A stretch of 64,000 nucleotides of DNA from Protopterus annectens (GCF_019279795.1 NC_056725.1:1071707413-1071771412), one strand, 5' to 3'. Positions 23,650-35,830 are shown, counted from the first letter of the stretch. Program-made: numbers and translations. The notes: a model not told the origin generated them from the letters alone.

Positions 23650-24239
23650 AGTAACAGTATCACCCACAGCACAGTGTCAAACCATGTCATATACACATGT
23701 GTAGTCAAGTACCGAAATGTGTGTAGTACAATGCATACTGGCCACCAATCGAGACTATGGAGTGTTACTGTGTAATAAAGGGCATATCACCCTGCCCATG
23801 TGTCCACTATGCATGTACATGCAGACAGTGTACCTCCATCATGTTCACAAATGTATACCTGAAAATCTGTGCCACACACATCCCACACATACTGTCCACT
23901 CTCTAACACATACTGCCAATACTACACACATCAGCCAAGTGGCACGTGGGTGGAAAATGCACGATTGGAACTAACCCTGGTGTAAACATTACTACATTGA
24001 CAATCATAGCTTACATGCATCATGCCTGCTCAGCTACACCTTCAAGCATATCATTACACTCTACTGCTGACAACATGCTAACATTGCTATACTGCTATAA
24101 AGTCACCCTGTGCATCAGCACCATGGTAGCCTGTTCCTGCATCGATGTTACAGATAACAGGAGGTGGCACAGGTTTCATCATATGCACAGGGTGTGTTGC
24201 TGGTTTGCCAGAGGCCTACAGTGAGACATACAATTGACA

Positions 24240-24293
<54 letters not shown>

Positions 24294-24480
24294 TGTGTGA
24301 GGGCCAAGAGTATTGCTATTGGCCAATGTTGATGTAATGTGTGCGTGTATGTGGTAGGCCTAGGTGTCTTGTTTATGTGTGTGTGTGTATCTGCATGCAC
24401 ACATTTCCACCATGTGGCTGCCATATATGGGTATTTGTGGGACAGCCACAGACTGTACCTGCCAGGCTTTACAGATCACC
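23650..24480. other. Right-arm sequence with (TG)n at 24,243-24,299
   Basis: This stretch has no left-arm partner. A TG microsatellite of about 56 bases is the main feature. No coding domain is recognised. Confidence 0.5.
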
Positions 24481-25360
24481 ATCTCTGGCCATGGATATGG
24501 TACCTGTGCTTGGCAGGGGTGCTACTGACACTATCAAGTACTAAGCCTGACTGGGTGCTATCCCCAGAGGTAGATGGATGTATACGGGACCCAGGTCCCT
24601 GCTGGGACTGTCCAGAGCCACATGCACGTGGTCTTCTGGGATGGTCTATGGACAGCCCACCCCCAACATTGCTGGGGCTGGTACTGGCACTACGGGAGCG
24701 GCTGTGACCTGAGGGACGTCTGCGGTGACTGTCAGCTGCTGATGTTGCTGGCATATGTCCACGTCGAGGACTCAACCATCCCACACTGTCATGACACATG
24801 GACATGACATTGCTGAGGACATCTAAAGTCTCACCCCAATGTCTATCAGTGACCTCAGTGTAATGACGGATGGCACCTGCTTGGTCACAGATACTGTCAA
24901 TTATGGTGGTGTTTTGTGCCCTCTGTGCCCTTAGTCCCTGTCTGGTGTACTGTTCCATACATGCCTGTGCCTCCATGACAGCCTGGAACATGCATAAGGT
25001 TGTAAGACCTGCGGCATGTCTGTCAGTGGCATGATGAGTAGCAGTGCTCCGATGAGAACCCTGGACATCTGCCTATGTGGTACTCTTCCAGACATCTGGG
25101 TATGGCTGCTATGTTGGGATGCATGTGCCATAGATACCACACTGTCCTGGCCAATGCCGGCTGTACGCTGTCCCTCAGCTAAGGGCATTGGTGATGGATG
25201 TATTGGTAGTATGACTGTGTGCATGGATGGGATGGACACTTGTGTACTGTCAATTGTTGGCCCAACGACAGACCCTGGCAAACATGCCTGTGCCTCAACA
25301 CACCTATCATCATTATCACTATCATGCTCAGTGACATCAGTTTCCCTGCTGCAGTGAACC
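24480..25360 (-). pseudogene. Likely later exons of the Myb/SANT gene (right arm)
   Basis: On the minus strand, after a polypyrimidine tract and a CTGCAG acceptor-like site near 25,357, a frame reads ETDVTEHDSDNDDRCVEAQ, an acidic segment, followed by QLTVHKCP-type alternatives in other frames. After about 25,030 the best frame is MFQAVMEAQACMEQYTRQGL then IIDSICDQAGAIRHYTEV and a serine/arginine-rich end (SRSRSASTSPSN) to a stop near 24,476. The heptad-like middle recalls the C-terminal, probably dimerising, part of Harbinger Myb-like proteins. At least one frame change separates the two parts. The piece lies in the right place and on the right strand to continue the exons at 27.2-27.9 kb, but the splice phase of the junction is not settled. 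Confidence 0.45.
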
Positions 25361-25424
25361 AGCCCAAAATCAGCACATGTGAGAGGGAGATAGGAAACAC
25401 ATTTTACGACCTGTACATGATGTC

Positions 25425-25740
25425 TGCACACATGCACACATGCACACATGCACATATGAACACATGCACACATGAACACATGCACACATGCACACATGAA
25501 CACATGAACACATGCAAACATGAACACATGCACACATGCACGCATGAACACACATGAACACATGCACACATGCACACATGAACACATGCACACATGAACA
25601 CATGAACACATGCACGCATGAACACATGCACACATGCACACATGAACACATGAACACATGCACACATGCACACGTGCGCACATGAACACATGCACACATG
25701 TACACATGAACACATTCACACATGAACACATGCACACAAA
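25425..25740. repeat. 8-bp minisatellite, ACACATGA / ACACATGC
   Basis: About forty copies of an 8-base word alternate between A and C at the last position, with a few variants such as GCACGC. Because three units make 24 bases, several frames stay open by chance and give long cysteine/valine/histidine-rich translations on the minus strand. These are not genes. Confidence 0.9.
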
Positions 25741-25759
25741 TACACTCCTCACTATAACA

Positions 25760-25856
<97 letters not shown>
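25760..25856. repeat. (AC)n microsatellite
   Basis: Nearly a hundred bases of uninterrupted AC lie next to the 8-bp minisatellite, from which it may have grown or the reverse. Confidence 0.95.
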
Positions 25857-25857
<1 letters not shown>

Positions 25858-25929
25858 ACCAGCAGTCCAGAACATACTCAATAGCATGTAATGGTGGGGT
25901 ACAGTATCACAAGCCAAACATTTATATCA

Positions 25930-27188
25930 AACGTGACAGCATGCAGGATGTGTGTTGCTCAACAGCATGCAGTGTGAGTGTAGACAGCCCTTGCTAATAA
26001 CAGTATACATGGCTTTGATGCATGTTTGTTTTGTTCAGTGATTGGCCTCACCCTGGAATGCAATATGTACATGGACACAACATTGCTGTGCAGGTATTAA
26101 AAGCTCTGCAATGTCCTGTGCACCATCACTCACAGGTATACATACCTTTGCTGGATGTGTATCAGTGTGTCACATAGATATCCATTTTTGATTATAGCAT
26201 CTGTGCCTTTAGCAGATAATTGTGGACACAGGTTTAGCACATGCATGCTATGTATTCACACAGGATGAGTGATGCATGTATACCTGATGGAATACCATTG
26301 CTCAACATAGCCATTGTACAGTGGTTATGGTGAGTGTAGGATATATTGTGGACATGCCAGTGCCAGCCATGACATGGCATGCTACCACACAACTGCAACA
26401 TTAAACATCACACATACACAATGTGTGTCATGTGACCTATACACTCAATAGCATTACAAGACATGTGTGTCACTTTGTACAAACGGTGATTGCTATGCAT
26501 ATTGTGAATAGGTGCATATGTTTGCCCACACACAACATTGAGGTGCATAGCAATTAATGATATGTGTAGTACTGTGGCCACTGTAACTGGATGGGGTGTA
26601 GTACCATGAGACATCATCATGCAGCACCATGTGGTCACTCAAGGCTACTAATGTGTGCCAGACCGGCACATAGCATGCTTTACCTGAACTGCAGTACCAT
26701 GGCTACATTCACCATTTCACAGCCAGTTGTTACATGGGTTCGTAAGGTGCCCAATAGGGGGCATTGCCTAACATGAATGTGTTATGTGTTGAAGAGGGTC
26801 GCAAACATGAGAGGCCTCTACCCCTGAGGTATATTATGTGTGCTGTGTGGATGACATTTGAGATACTGAAGTGTGACCTTACAGCGGGTATCTGAATACG
26901 CCATGTGTAGCATGTTAACGCGTACTGCGTATGACACAGTTGTGTGTGTTGTGTGCATGTGTATCGACTCTGCCTATCCAAAGTCCACTACAGTGTTGCC
27001 ACAATTGTGTGGGAAGCTCTGTGTATTGCATGTGTTTGAGGCAGCTACTCACGTTACTGAGATGTGCATAGTCTCACAGCAAACATGCACATCATGCACT
27101 ATGTTCTGATGTGTGACGTGTACATGGCCTACACCTCACCTATGACATGCACATTTAATTAGCAATATTAAATGTAGAACACACTCAC
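25930..27188. other. Right-arm intron-like sequence
   Basis: Positions 25,930-26,110 pair with 6,780-6,960 of the left arm and 26,110-27,180 partly with 6,577-6,780. No separate gene is seen. In the model of a spliced Myb gene this is intron. Confidence 0.4.
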
Positions 27189-27871
27189 CAGCATGGGTCT
27201 GCTGCCTTGCTGTCACACTAGAGGGACCTACAAGGATATCAGACAGTTTGTCAGTGGCAACAACTGTGGCATTGCTACTGTGTGTTTGCAATCTTACAGT
27301 AGTACGACTGTTGACAGTCACAGGCCTGCATATTATATTCCGAATTATTATTATTGCACAACACTAGCCACCACATCTTGTAACTACACAGTAGACATCT
27401 CACATAAGCATGATCTACCAATAGAGGTAACAGTAGTGTACAGCTATGTCATGTTACCTGCATGCTCCATGTCAACTTGCTGGGTGGCTCCGGCCTCCAT
27501 GATGATGCATGTTAGTTGTTGTTGTTGTTGTTGTTGGCCAGGAGCCATCTGGCTCAGGAGCAGCTCCTCCACTCTGGTTAAGGGGGGTGGATGGCTACCC
27601 CACCACCTGTGGCAAGCTGTTGTCTACGGATATTAGACACAAGCTGCCGGACATTTCTAATTAAATCACTGCAGTGATGGCATACCTGCTCATATGTCTG
27701 GTTATGCATGCCTATGTCATTTACCCTATGGACAAGATCTTGCTACAGTGCAGTCCACTCATGCTGGTCCTGGCTGGTTCTTGAGAACAGCAGGGCGTAG
27801 TGCTGAACCATGGTGGCTGTAATCACTTCCTCCTCTGCTAGGCTGTATGAAGGATTACAATGGTGGGCCAT
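27189..27871 (-). pseudogene. Harbinger Myb/SANT-like gene, exons 1-2 (right-arm copy, broken)
   Basis: Exon 1 (27,871 down to 27,458) reads MAHHCNPSYSLAEEEVITA, then HYALLFSRTSQDQHEWTAL, then VNDIGMHNQTYEQVCHHCSD and LIRNVRQLVSNIRRQQ, the same Myb/SANT-like domain as the left arm. It continues RVEELLLSQMAPG with a run of eight glutamines encoded by a (CAA)n tract. It ends GCAG before a GTAACATG donor. Exon 2 (27,227 down to 27,189) reads PSSVTARQQTHA between a TTGTAG acceptor and a GTGAGT donor. A split glycine codon joins the exons in frame in both arms. This copy has a TAG in place of the tryptophan after TAL and a frame slip before the RVEELLLS part. The left arm has a different lesion at the next codon. 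Confidence 0.75.
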
Positions 27872-28926
27872 GACTTTAGAAGACAATGAAACAATATGTG
27901 TGAGCAAGTCAAGTGGCACACTTAACATTCTAAAGTACAGATATCATTTAACTGCCATATATAGCAACCTATTGGCTGTCAAAGGATACACACTTTCAAT
28001 ACCACATATCAGTGCTCAACCCACAACTGCCTGACAGTGCCTGGCACACTCTACATATCAAACCATGTTTTGCACAGAACAAAGATAAACCAGTATGTAA
28101 GACTATACAACAGTACATGGCACACTGTATGAGACACAATGCACCACCTAGCCAGAGGGGTATATATAAAGCTAATGCATAACGTAACATGTAATCCATT
28201 GCAATGATTGTAAAGTCCAGTTACAGTATTACCAGTATACCACACTAGTCATTGATGGCAAACCCCTGCCTAACATATGTGCTCATTCATCAATATAAGT
28301 GGCATACTGCTGTACTAGACTATACATGTTGCTAGATATGCACCTATATCCTGTAACACACATATGACAGAGGCTATGGTACAGGCATACACAGACACAC
28401 ATCAGACATACATACCAGACACAAAGGTATGGCAACCCACATGACCTTTACCTGTGTACCATACAGTACTGTGTGTCAGTAGTTACAAGACCTTATGCCT
28501 GAGGTATGTCATCTGTGTGGACTATGGGGAACAAACAAAACAGTGGTTCCAAGACATGTGGACATACACCATACTGTGCTGTTTAGGCATACAGCTTCAG
28601 GTAGTGCTACAGTTCATTCAGGGGTTGGATTCACCAGCAGTAACACTCAATAAGCATACATGTACTGCTGTAGTCTACAATGGGACACCCCAGTTGACAC
28701 CAACAGACTACGTCAGACCGTCTGGCATACTGCTTTTTCTGCCTAGCAATAGCATACACATTTTTTGCTGGCATCACAGCTAGGACACATAATACCATGA
28801 CAGAAACAGTTTCCCACTTAGCTATCACACATATACAGAACTCTGACACATTCACCAACACATTCATCATCACACTCAGTCAACCTCACATAGCAATTAT
28901 TGCAACAAGCACATGTGGGTGTGTAT
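27872..28926. other. Right-arm sequence upstream of the Myb exon
   Basis: This stretch is collinear with 4,900-5,895. No domain or tRNA-like signal is visible. Confidence 0.4.
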
Positions 28927-29790
28927 CGGTTCATAGGTAGGTTATAGGCTATTGGCCCTAGGACCTATAGATGTCTAACCATATGCTACCCTGGCCTTTG
29001 ACACACAAGGTAATTTCATTTCACATGGCCCTGTCAAGCAGAGCCACAGAGGTGATTCCCAGGGTGTATTTCCTATCTCCCATACAATCATCAGGTTTAT
29101 ATATGATGACTGCTAATTAGTAGCTTTGTTTGCTATTGATATGTGGTTTGTTCCAGAGTATGGGATGTCTCTGAGATAGGGATCTATCCCTCCAGCATGT
29201 GCTGTTTATTGAGGTGACAAGGTTTAGGTCCCTAGAGCGTGTAGCTCGTAGGGATTGTGATCTGTTTACGTGGAGCATGTCCAACAGCTCCGGGTTTCAC
29301 ATAGCTTTGCATGTTAGGCAGAGGTCACCTCTGGGTAGATGGTATGCAACACAGTCTAGCTGTGGTTTTGTGAGACGGTCTGCATAGGGCAACTGTTTGA
29401 GGCTGGTATTACTCTTTGTGAGGTATGTCTGTGTCCTTTCCAGTTGCTGTAGATGTCTTGTGAGGTACATACCATATGGGGCATTGCACTCTATCATGGG
29501 TTTTATGTGTGTGGAGTAGAGGGGAACACTGACCTATATTTCCCTGGATGACACACTTTTTGTGATGACGTGTGCCACGTAGACAGATTTCATGACTAGT
29601 GTGGCACTGTGACTATCAAAGGGGAGACTACTGTCCACCTGTGTCCCATGGTCTCTTATCACACCTTCGGTGTTAAGTAGACTACCACCTATGTGGTAGT
29701 TCATGGGTACTGAGTTTTTGCAAGCAGGGATGCCAATGCAGTGTCAACATTGAGCTTGAGTCCATGGCTTTGTCACCAGGCATCTGTTGC
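28927..29790 (-). mobile_element. 5'-truncated CR1 LINE (right-arm copy)
   Basis: On the minus strand it codes for the C-terminal part of the CR1 reverse transcriptase: the frame at 29,497-29,297 includes GMYLTRHLQQLERTQTYLTK, the same peptide as in the 47 and 55 kb copies. The 3' end (28,927-28,980) gives TACCTATGAACC, the CR1 tail word. It is the inverted counterpart of 4,038-4,897, so the insertion is older than the duplication. Confidence 0.8.
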
Positions 29791-29801
29791 AGTAAATATG
29801 A

Positions 29802-29952
<151 letters not shown>

Positions 29953-30278
29953 CATACACACATACATATAAACATCCATTGGTGTACATATAGATATACA
30001 TATAGGCACATATGCAGTCCACCTTTCATGGTGGGAATATCAAGTATGGGAAAGTTGTGAGGTATACAGTTATGTCATATTATTGCACAGTGTTGTGCAG
30101 AATGCATTGAAGGTGTTCTCAGCCCATGTAGCTTTAGCAGGCCTCACTGGCTGCGACACTGCAAACCTGACGAATCATACCCACAGCATTCAACCATCAC
30201 ATGTCATATACCAGCACTGTATTCTGTGTGGTTTGCCACACACTACAACCTACATAGAAATATGCACATAACAACCTT

Positions 30279-30283
<5 letters not shown>

Positions 30284-30326
<43 letters not shown>

Positions 30327-30340
30327 TATATATATATCCA
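30284..30340. repeat. (TA)n microsatellite
   Basis: An uninterrupted alternating TA run with a short variant end; no left-arm counterpart is evident. Confidence 0.9.
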
Positions 30341-30989
30341 CCTTTCACAAACAGTTGCAGTATGTCCCTTGCTCTATGCACATGTACAGATGCTAATATA
30401 TCTGACACAGACAGATCTCTCTGTATATGTGTGCCATACACACACAAGGACCACACTGTTGTAAGTCCATGTACCTCACGGCTGACCTGTTGGGCCTTGC
30501 TGCAACATGAACAGGTATCACATGTGAGCACACAGTAATATTAGAGGGTGTATATATAGCTGCAAATGCTAAATTACCATACTAGCCTGGTACAGCTGTT
30601 GCCAATGCTAACCTACACATTAATATGACTATCATGCATTTGTTACTCTGTCATATCCATGTTTACATAACTGTATGCGCTACTCCCCCAAACAGACATT
30701 GTACACACTACTGTACAGAACACAGATAACATGGATCAGATGTTTGACATTTAATGCTGAACTACATATGTCACAGTTATATCCCACTGCACACAGCTAC
30801 ACACTGATTTCTCCATGGCAGTAGTTATGCAGGGCATCTGTGCATAGATACGTACTGCTGCCACATATGGATGATTCAAACTATGTAGAGTACTCTTCAA
30901 AAACATATACTACATGCCAGTAAATACATATCTGTTACATACCTTCCTTTGTATGTGTTTGTAGTAGTCAGTTCCGTGTGTTTTGTACT

Positions 30990-31275
30990 TTGTTTTGTTT
31001 ATATCTTATTTTTTTCAATATATTTTTCTTTTCAATATATTATATTTTTCCATATATTATATTTTTTCTATATATTTTTTTTTCAATGAATATTTTTTTC
31101 AATATATTTTTTTCCAATATATATTTTTTCAATATATTTTCTTTTTTTTAATATTTTTTTTATTTCAATATATTTTCTTTTTTTCAATATATTTTTGTTT
31201 TCAATATATATTTTTTTCAAGATATTTTTTTCAATATATATTTTTTTCAATATATATATATATATGTTTTCATAT
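30990..31275. repeat. T-rich minisatellite, unit about TTTTTTTCAATATA
   Basis: The words TTTTTTTC and AATATAT recur with a spacing of 13-20 bases about fifteen times. The left arm has only a short A-rich run at about 3,217-3,230, so the expansion happened in this arm. Open frames here give phenylalanine/isoleucine/tyrosine-rich peptides and are artefacts. A (TC)n run follows at 31,357-31,387. Confidence 0.8.
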
Positions 31276-31356
31276 ATATTTTCTTTTATATCTTTTTTGT
31301 TTCCTGTTGCTGTTGCTGTGGTCTGTGTCTCTCTATGTCTCTCTGTGTCGCTCTAT

Positions 31357-31391
<35 letters not shown>

Positions 31392-32284
31392 CCTGCAATG
31401 AAATGATTGCATGTGTGGACAGTTAGTACAGCCTGCTTTTATAGGTATCTGCACATGTGCATGTGATGGCCTCTGTACCAATTGTTGGCCACCATTTGGC
31501 AATTGCATGCAGCCTGCTGTGTGGTACTTGCAGTACGCACTGTCATAGCAACCAAATGCTATAAATTGCTAGGTCAGGTAGGTGTAGACCTTTCAGCTTT
31601 CCAAAGTGGGGACCATGCTAGTTTGCTGTGGACACCATTGTGTAAGTCAGAAGGTTGGTGTACTTCTTGTATCTGATGCTAGGGGTGTAGCCAGTGATTT
31701 GAATGTTGTACTCAGACCTGAATGTTGCCACTTCCAGTACACAGTTGTCAGTGTAGAATTGTACTCACCCCTACAAATGCTAAAACAAGATACATGGGAG
31801 TATGTAGTTTCTTTTCTACTTATGCAATTAGCTGCCATACATACGTAGTTATTGAGATGTTTTCATTTGGCACATGAACTGTTTGTGAACTGCTATACTG
31901 TGGATATTAATGTACTCACTTATGCTCAGTTTGTGTTTTTTTTGTTGACATTAGCACATGATGCTTATGAAAACTGGACAATTCCAGTACTGAGTATAAC
32001 TACCTACATCCTTGCTGGTTCTTGAACACACAGGTATTTTGTACATTTGGGTGGGGATTGTCCTGCTATGATACTGTGTGTGGGTTGTAAAGTGCTGCTG
32101 TAACATTATTTACTGCTAAAATGGCTGGTTCTGTTATCACAGTCATGCAATGCTATTCCACAACAACTGCTGGTAAAGTTCCACAGAACAGGTTTTGTGT
32201 TATGGCATTCCTATCTTACATTTACATTCACTCATTCTGATGCATGATATATATATATTTCAGCAACAACATGATATATATCTA

Positions 32285-32530
32285 CTGTGGCTTAGTGGTA
32301 CTTCATGCAGTCTAGTGTGTTCAAGGTCCGGGGGTCAAGACTGACAGTGGTGTTTTATTTTGCTGCTGAGTAGAACAAGGGCCCTCACATGCACGGTGAC
32401 TGAAGCATTTTTAAGCAGTTGTAAGTGGGTTTGCGCGGGCTTGCGTGACGCTTAGCAATACTTAGCTAAGCACACACAAGCGCACACTCGCGTAAACCCA
32501 CTAACTACTGCTTAAAAGTGTTTAGTCCCA
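32285..32530 (+). repeat. tRNA-derived SINE (right-arm copy)
   Basis: The head GTGGCTTAGTGGTACTTCAT and a box B-like GGGGGTCAAGACTGAC are followed by TTTATTTTGCTGCTGAGTAG, AAGGGCCC and a tail of AAGCAGT and GCTTAGC words. It is the inverted partner of 2,150-2,396 and related to the SINEs at 15.3 and 35.3 kb. Confidence 0.65.
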
Positions 32531-33084
32531 CTAACCCCGCGCTCATTTCTTTGAAAGAAAAGAAAATGGGCAGATAGGAAAGTGGTGAAAAAGGGGCACA
32601 AAGAGGAAAAGGCAGTAGAGAAAACAGCTTGGGATGTGCAGGACGGGTGTAGGGAAGGTCCATAGCTGCCCATTTCTTTAAAAGCAGCAGCTGTGCATAT
32701 ACTAGTAATTTGGAGGGAAATTTGAAACCTTCCACCCCTGAAAGAGGGGTGAGGGCAACAATGTATGTTGTACTGCCAATTGAATTTCAGTTTCTGTGTC
32801 CAGCGGACATTTGTGCAAAATGGGCAGCTATGTACGGGGCATAATTTTTTTGTGGGAGTAGATTGCCCATTTTTTTTTTTTTCAGGTGAGAGTGGAATGT
32901 GGGGTAGGGGAAGTAGGTATATTTTGGGAGGTAGGTTAGGGAGGTAAACAGACAAGACAAACAAGATGCATACAGGGGCAGAATATGACAGATGGGATGG
33001 GTGAACACCATTGACAGGGAAGGATGCTTGGAAATCGCAAGCCCATGAGCCCACAGATGGCAAAAGTGGAACTGAGATCCCCAC

Positions 33085-33446
33085 CCAAGGGCAGTCACCA
33101 CTGCACCTTCACAGCTGGAGGGTGGCTGTGCTAGGGGCTGCGTAGGACGGGCAGGCTCACCCGTGAGTCACGCCACTCTTGCCTCGAGCTGGCTTAGAGG
33201 ATCAGCAACTGAACGCTCGATCTCCCTACGCACCACAGCCCGGACCGTTCAGAGGGTGATAGGTAGCCCTCTTCCGGCCATGCTTGCACGGGGAGGATGA
33301 GCCCCATCCCCTGCAGCACTTCCACCCGAAGGTGGCACAGGACCAATGGAGGAGGAGGTCCTGGGCTGGGCACTGGACCTGCTGGTGCCAGGTGCCATCG
33401 CCAGCTGAGGTGGGACAGGTGGGTCCGCTGGGACCGGCCTTCCCAT
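33085..33446 (-). other. GC-rich conserved block, right-arm copy
   Basis: The frame from 33,446 begins MGRPVPADPPVPPQL like the left-arm block. A second frame reads REIERSVADPLSQLEARVA followed by LTGEPARPTQP. Conservation at protein level across diverged arms hints at past coding function. I cannot name the family. Confidence 0.35.
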
Positions 33447-34339
33447 ACATTCTATGTTTTGGAGGATTTAATGACAATATGGGTTAGTAATAGCCAACAG
33501 CATTCCAATTTAGTTGTAATAGCATACAGTAGTATTCCCATTAACCCAACACACCAGAGTTCCAACAGTTGAACAGCAAGCATAACACATGCATATATAG
33601 AACAACAGTGGACATTCCAACAGCATGCAGGATTGATTGGTGGCAACAGGCCACCAAGATTGTGGTATGTGAACAGGGCACATACATCAAAGTAAATGCA
33701 GATATTTATAAACCAATAGGACATGTGTCCCAACAAATGTTATCAGATTAGACATACCCAGTGAGGTGTGGAATTGCATTGTTTATACACATACAGTAGG
33801 GTGTAAAAAGATACCTCCATTAACAACTTATATATACTTATAGTTTACACTACATTCCTATTGACTTCAGTTATATATCCCCTACATGTATTATTACACT
33901 AGGCAATGTCCGTTAAATTGTGAAATGGGTTTTGCTAGTTCTTGATATACTTGACCTGTATCTGACATACAAACTGTCCTGGATGCAGATGTTACTGCTA
34001 CATATTTATATATTTCATTTATATTTATATATCTACATATCTGGATGTGTTCAGGTGCCATTATCAGGTATATGTTAACAGCCCCCAACATTTCTAGCAG
34101 CACACTGACATTTCTGGGGAACACAATAACAAGCTACTCATGTGCCAGATTACCCTGTGCATGCCGGCCATGAACCGACAGTTGAGGACTGTATATATGC
34201 ATAACAGCTACTGGCACTCCCTTCATCCACTTTATATGGGCCTACCCATGTGTGGGTTGACTGCGCTTAATACAACAGTACTAGTTCTATAATGCAAGGG
34301 TACAACAACATATCGAAGAAAGTGACACGGACACACTCC

Positions 34340-34610
34340 ATGAATTTTACTTTTATTAATTACATTACACACTTTCCTAGTGGCTCTCTCATTTATTTGA
34401 TATATCAGTGCATGCAGAGGTATTTTATTCAAGACATATTATACCTTTATTAATGGGTTACAACACCTTTTCACACTGTCTCACTTATTTTATATAACAG
34501 TACATGCAGATAAGTTATTCAACACTTATTATACCTTTATTAATGGGTTACAACACTCTTTTCCAGGCTCTCTCACTTCTTTTATATGACAACACATGCA
34601 GAATAATTAC
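34340..34610. repeat. Subterminal tandem repeats, right end
   Basis: Three units of 91-97 bp carry ATACCTTTATTAATGGGTTA and TCTCACTTATTTTATATAAC words. They match, inverted, the units at 1-345. They mark the outer edge of the right arm. I could not find a clean terminal inverted repeat or target duplication beyond them. Confidence 0.7.
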
Positions 34611-34769
34611 TAACCTGCCTGGTGGCACAGCCTTAGCAGCCTATCTGCATAGGGTTGCTGATTCGCAGCATGGACACCTGCAGCTGTGAAGTAAATGAAG
34701 GGATATTGAGACATACCTATCCATAATATAGACTACAATAGCAATTCTTACATACTTCATTCCATGGCT

Positions 34770-34985
34770 ACATACTCAGTAGTGGGGCATTTTCCATTTC
34801 ACGGGCCTCCTGTATCCACTGGTTCAGTCGGTCCTCCTTGCGTCTCTTCAGGTCTGAGTAGTGGTGTCTGAGCTGCTCACCAGTCTGAGGGATGCCTGTG
34901 GCACTGGTGAGATCATGTGCTAGACGGTTCCAGGCTTCCGCTGGCCCTGCAGGAGTCTTGCATCATGATGATGTATAAGGAGCCA
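34770..34985 (-). pseudogene. Myb/SANT-like domain fragment, Harbinger type
   Basis: On the minus strand the frames read RWGAEESKVMIWLLIHHHDA, then after a frame change AEAWNRLAHDLTSATGIPQT, GEQLRHHYSDLKRRKEDRL and NQWIQEAREME. The tryptophan near each helix and the RHHYSDLKR motif match the Myb/SANT-like DNA-binding partner of Harbinger elements. It is a different subfamily from the arm copies (NRTYEQVRHHCSDL). It begins just outside the right subterminal repeats. A single small indel breaks it, and no transposase lies beside it. Confidence 0.65.
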
Positions 34986-35254
34986 AATCATTACTTTTGA
35001 CTCCTCAGCGCCCCACCGTTGCGCTCAAAAATGAGAGCCTTCTCTAACACCAACCATACTGTCTGCAGATGGGAGCTACAACCAGTTATGGCAATTATTC
35101 CCACCTATGGAGCTTAAGTATGCCTCATTTCCCGCACTTATTTGTGATCGGCCAGTTTTGAAAAATCTCAGTTAAAAGCAAACCTGCTCAGCAATGGGTA
35201 AACTTCCACTGATATATATCAGTGTGTTGGAAATGCATCTATGTCTAAAGCTGT

Positions 35255-35600
35255 CATGGTGTAGTGGTTTAGTACTGTGATTATGGTGCACAGTATTCCG
35301 GGTTCAAAGCCTGTCATTGCTTTTTATTTTACTACAGGCCAGACCGGCTAGGAGGTGTGGCTATGTTTAGCCGACTTTGCTCAACTTTGCCCAACGTTGC
35401 TCTACTTTGCTCTATGCTGCCTGACGTTGCCCGATGTTGCCGAACATTGTGCTAGTTGGCTCGATGCGCAGCTCCACGCAAAACTATTCTGCTAGTTAAA
35501 GCAGTGCTAAGCTATGAGCAATTATACTTAACTGTGCTTAATACTAGTAAACTTTGCTTAGCAGTGCTTCACATTGCTTAAGCTACATTACTTATGCATT
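35255..35600 (+). repeat. tRNA-derived SINE with TTGC-rich body
   Basis: The head reads GTCATGGTGTAGTGGTTTAG and CCGGGTTCAAAGCCTGTC, good box A and box B matches, then TTTATTTTACTACAGGCCAG. The body repeats CTTTGCTCAACTTTGCCCAA-type words and ends GCTTAGCAGTGCTTCACATT. It is the same family as 15,315-15,640. Confidence 0.7.
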
Positions 35601-35751
35601 TATCAGTATGCATGACCATTCCACCTTTTTATATATATATATAAAATATCGTTCACTACCACATAGGCCATTTCAATGCATTTTACTGTAATTTAAAAGG
35701 TAAATGTCAGGAATTATTTTTATGCATACATTTCCTACAGAAAATAGGAAG

Positions 35752-35830
35752 GGGAGTGGTGGGACTCAAACCGGGAATGCTTCCTCTTTGTGCGAGGGCT
35801 CTACCACTACGCTATTGCTATTTGGCTTAG
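35752..35830 (-). repeat. tRNA-like SINE head
   Basis: On the minus strand TAGCGTAGTGGTAGAGCCCT and CCGGTTTGAGTCCCACCAC match box A and box B. No acceptor stem closes, so it is not a tRNA gene. Nearby 35,860-35,930 has GCTAACTGTGCTAAGC words like the SINE bodies above. Confidence 0.55.

Noticed and set aside
25370-25917. Long minus-strand frames rich in cysteine, valine and histidine
   Set aside because: They come from reading the 8-bp ACACATG minisatellite and the AC array; the unit repeats every 24 bases in any frame, so no stop arises.
30983-31426. 147-codon plus frame of phenylalanine, tyrosine and isoleucine
   Set aside because: It is a translation of the T-rich minisatellite followed by a TC run.
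35752-35830. Functional tRNA genes at tRNA-like heads (2.3, 15.3, 32.3, 35.3, 35.8, 37.7, 39.4 and 44.3 kb)
   Set aside because: Box A and box B are present but acceptor stems do not close and SINE bodies follow in several cases.
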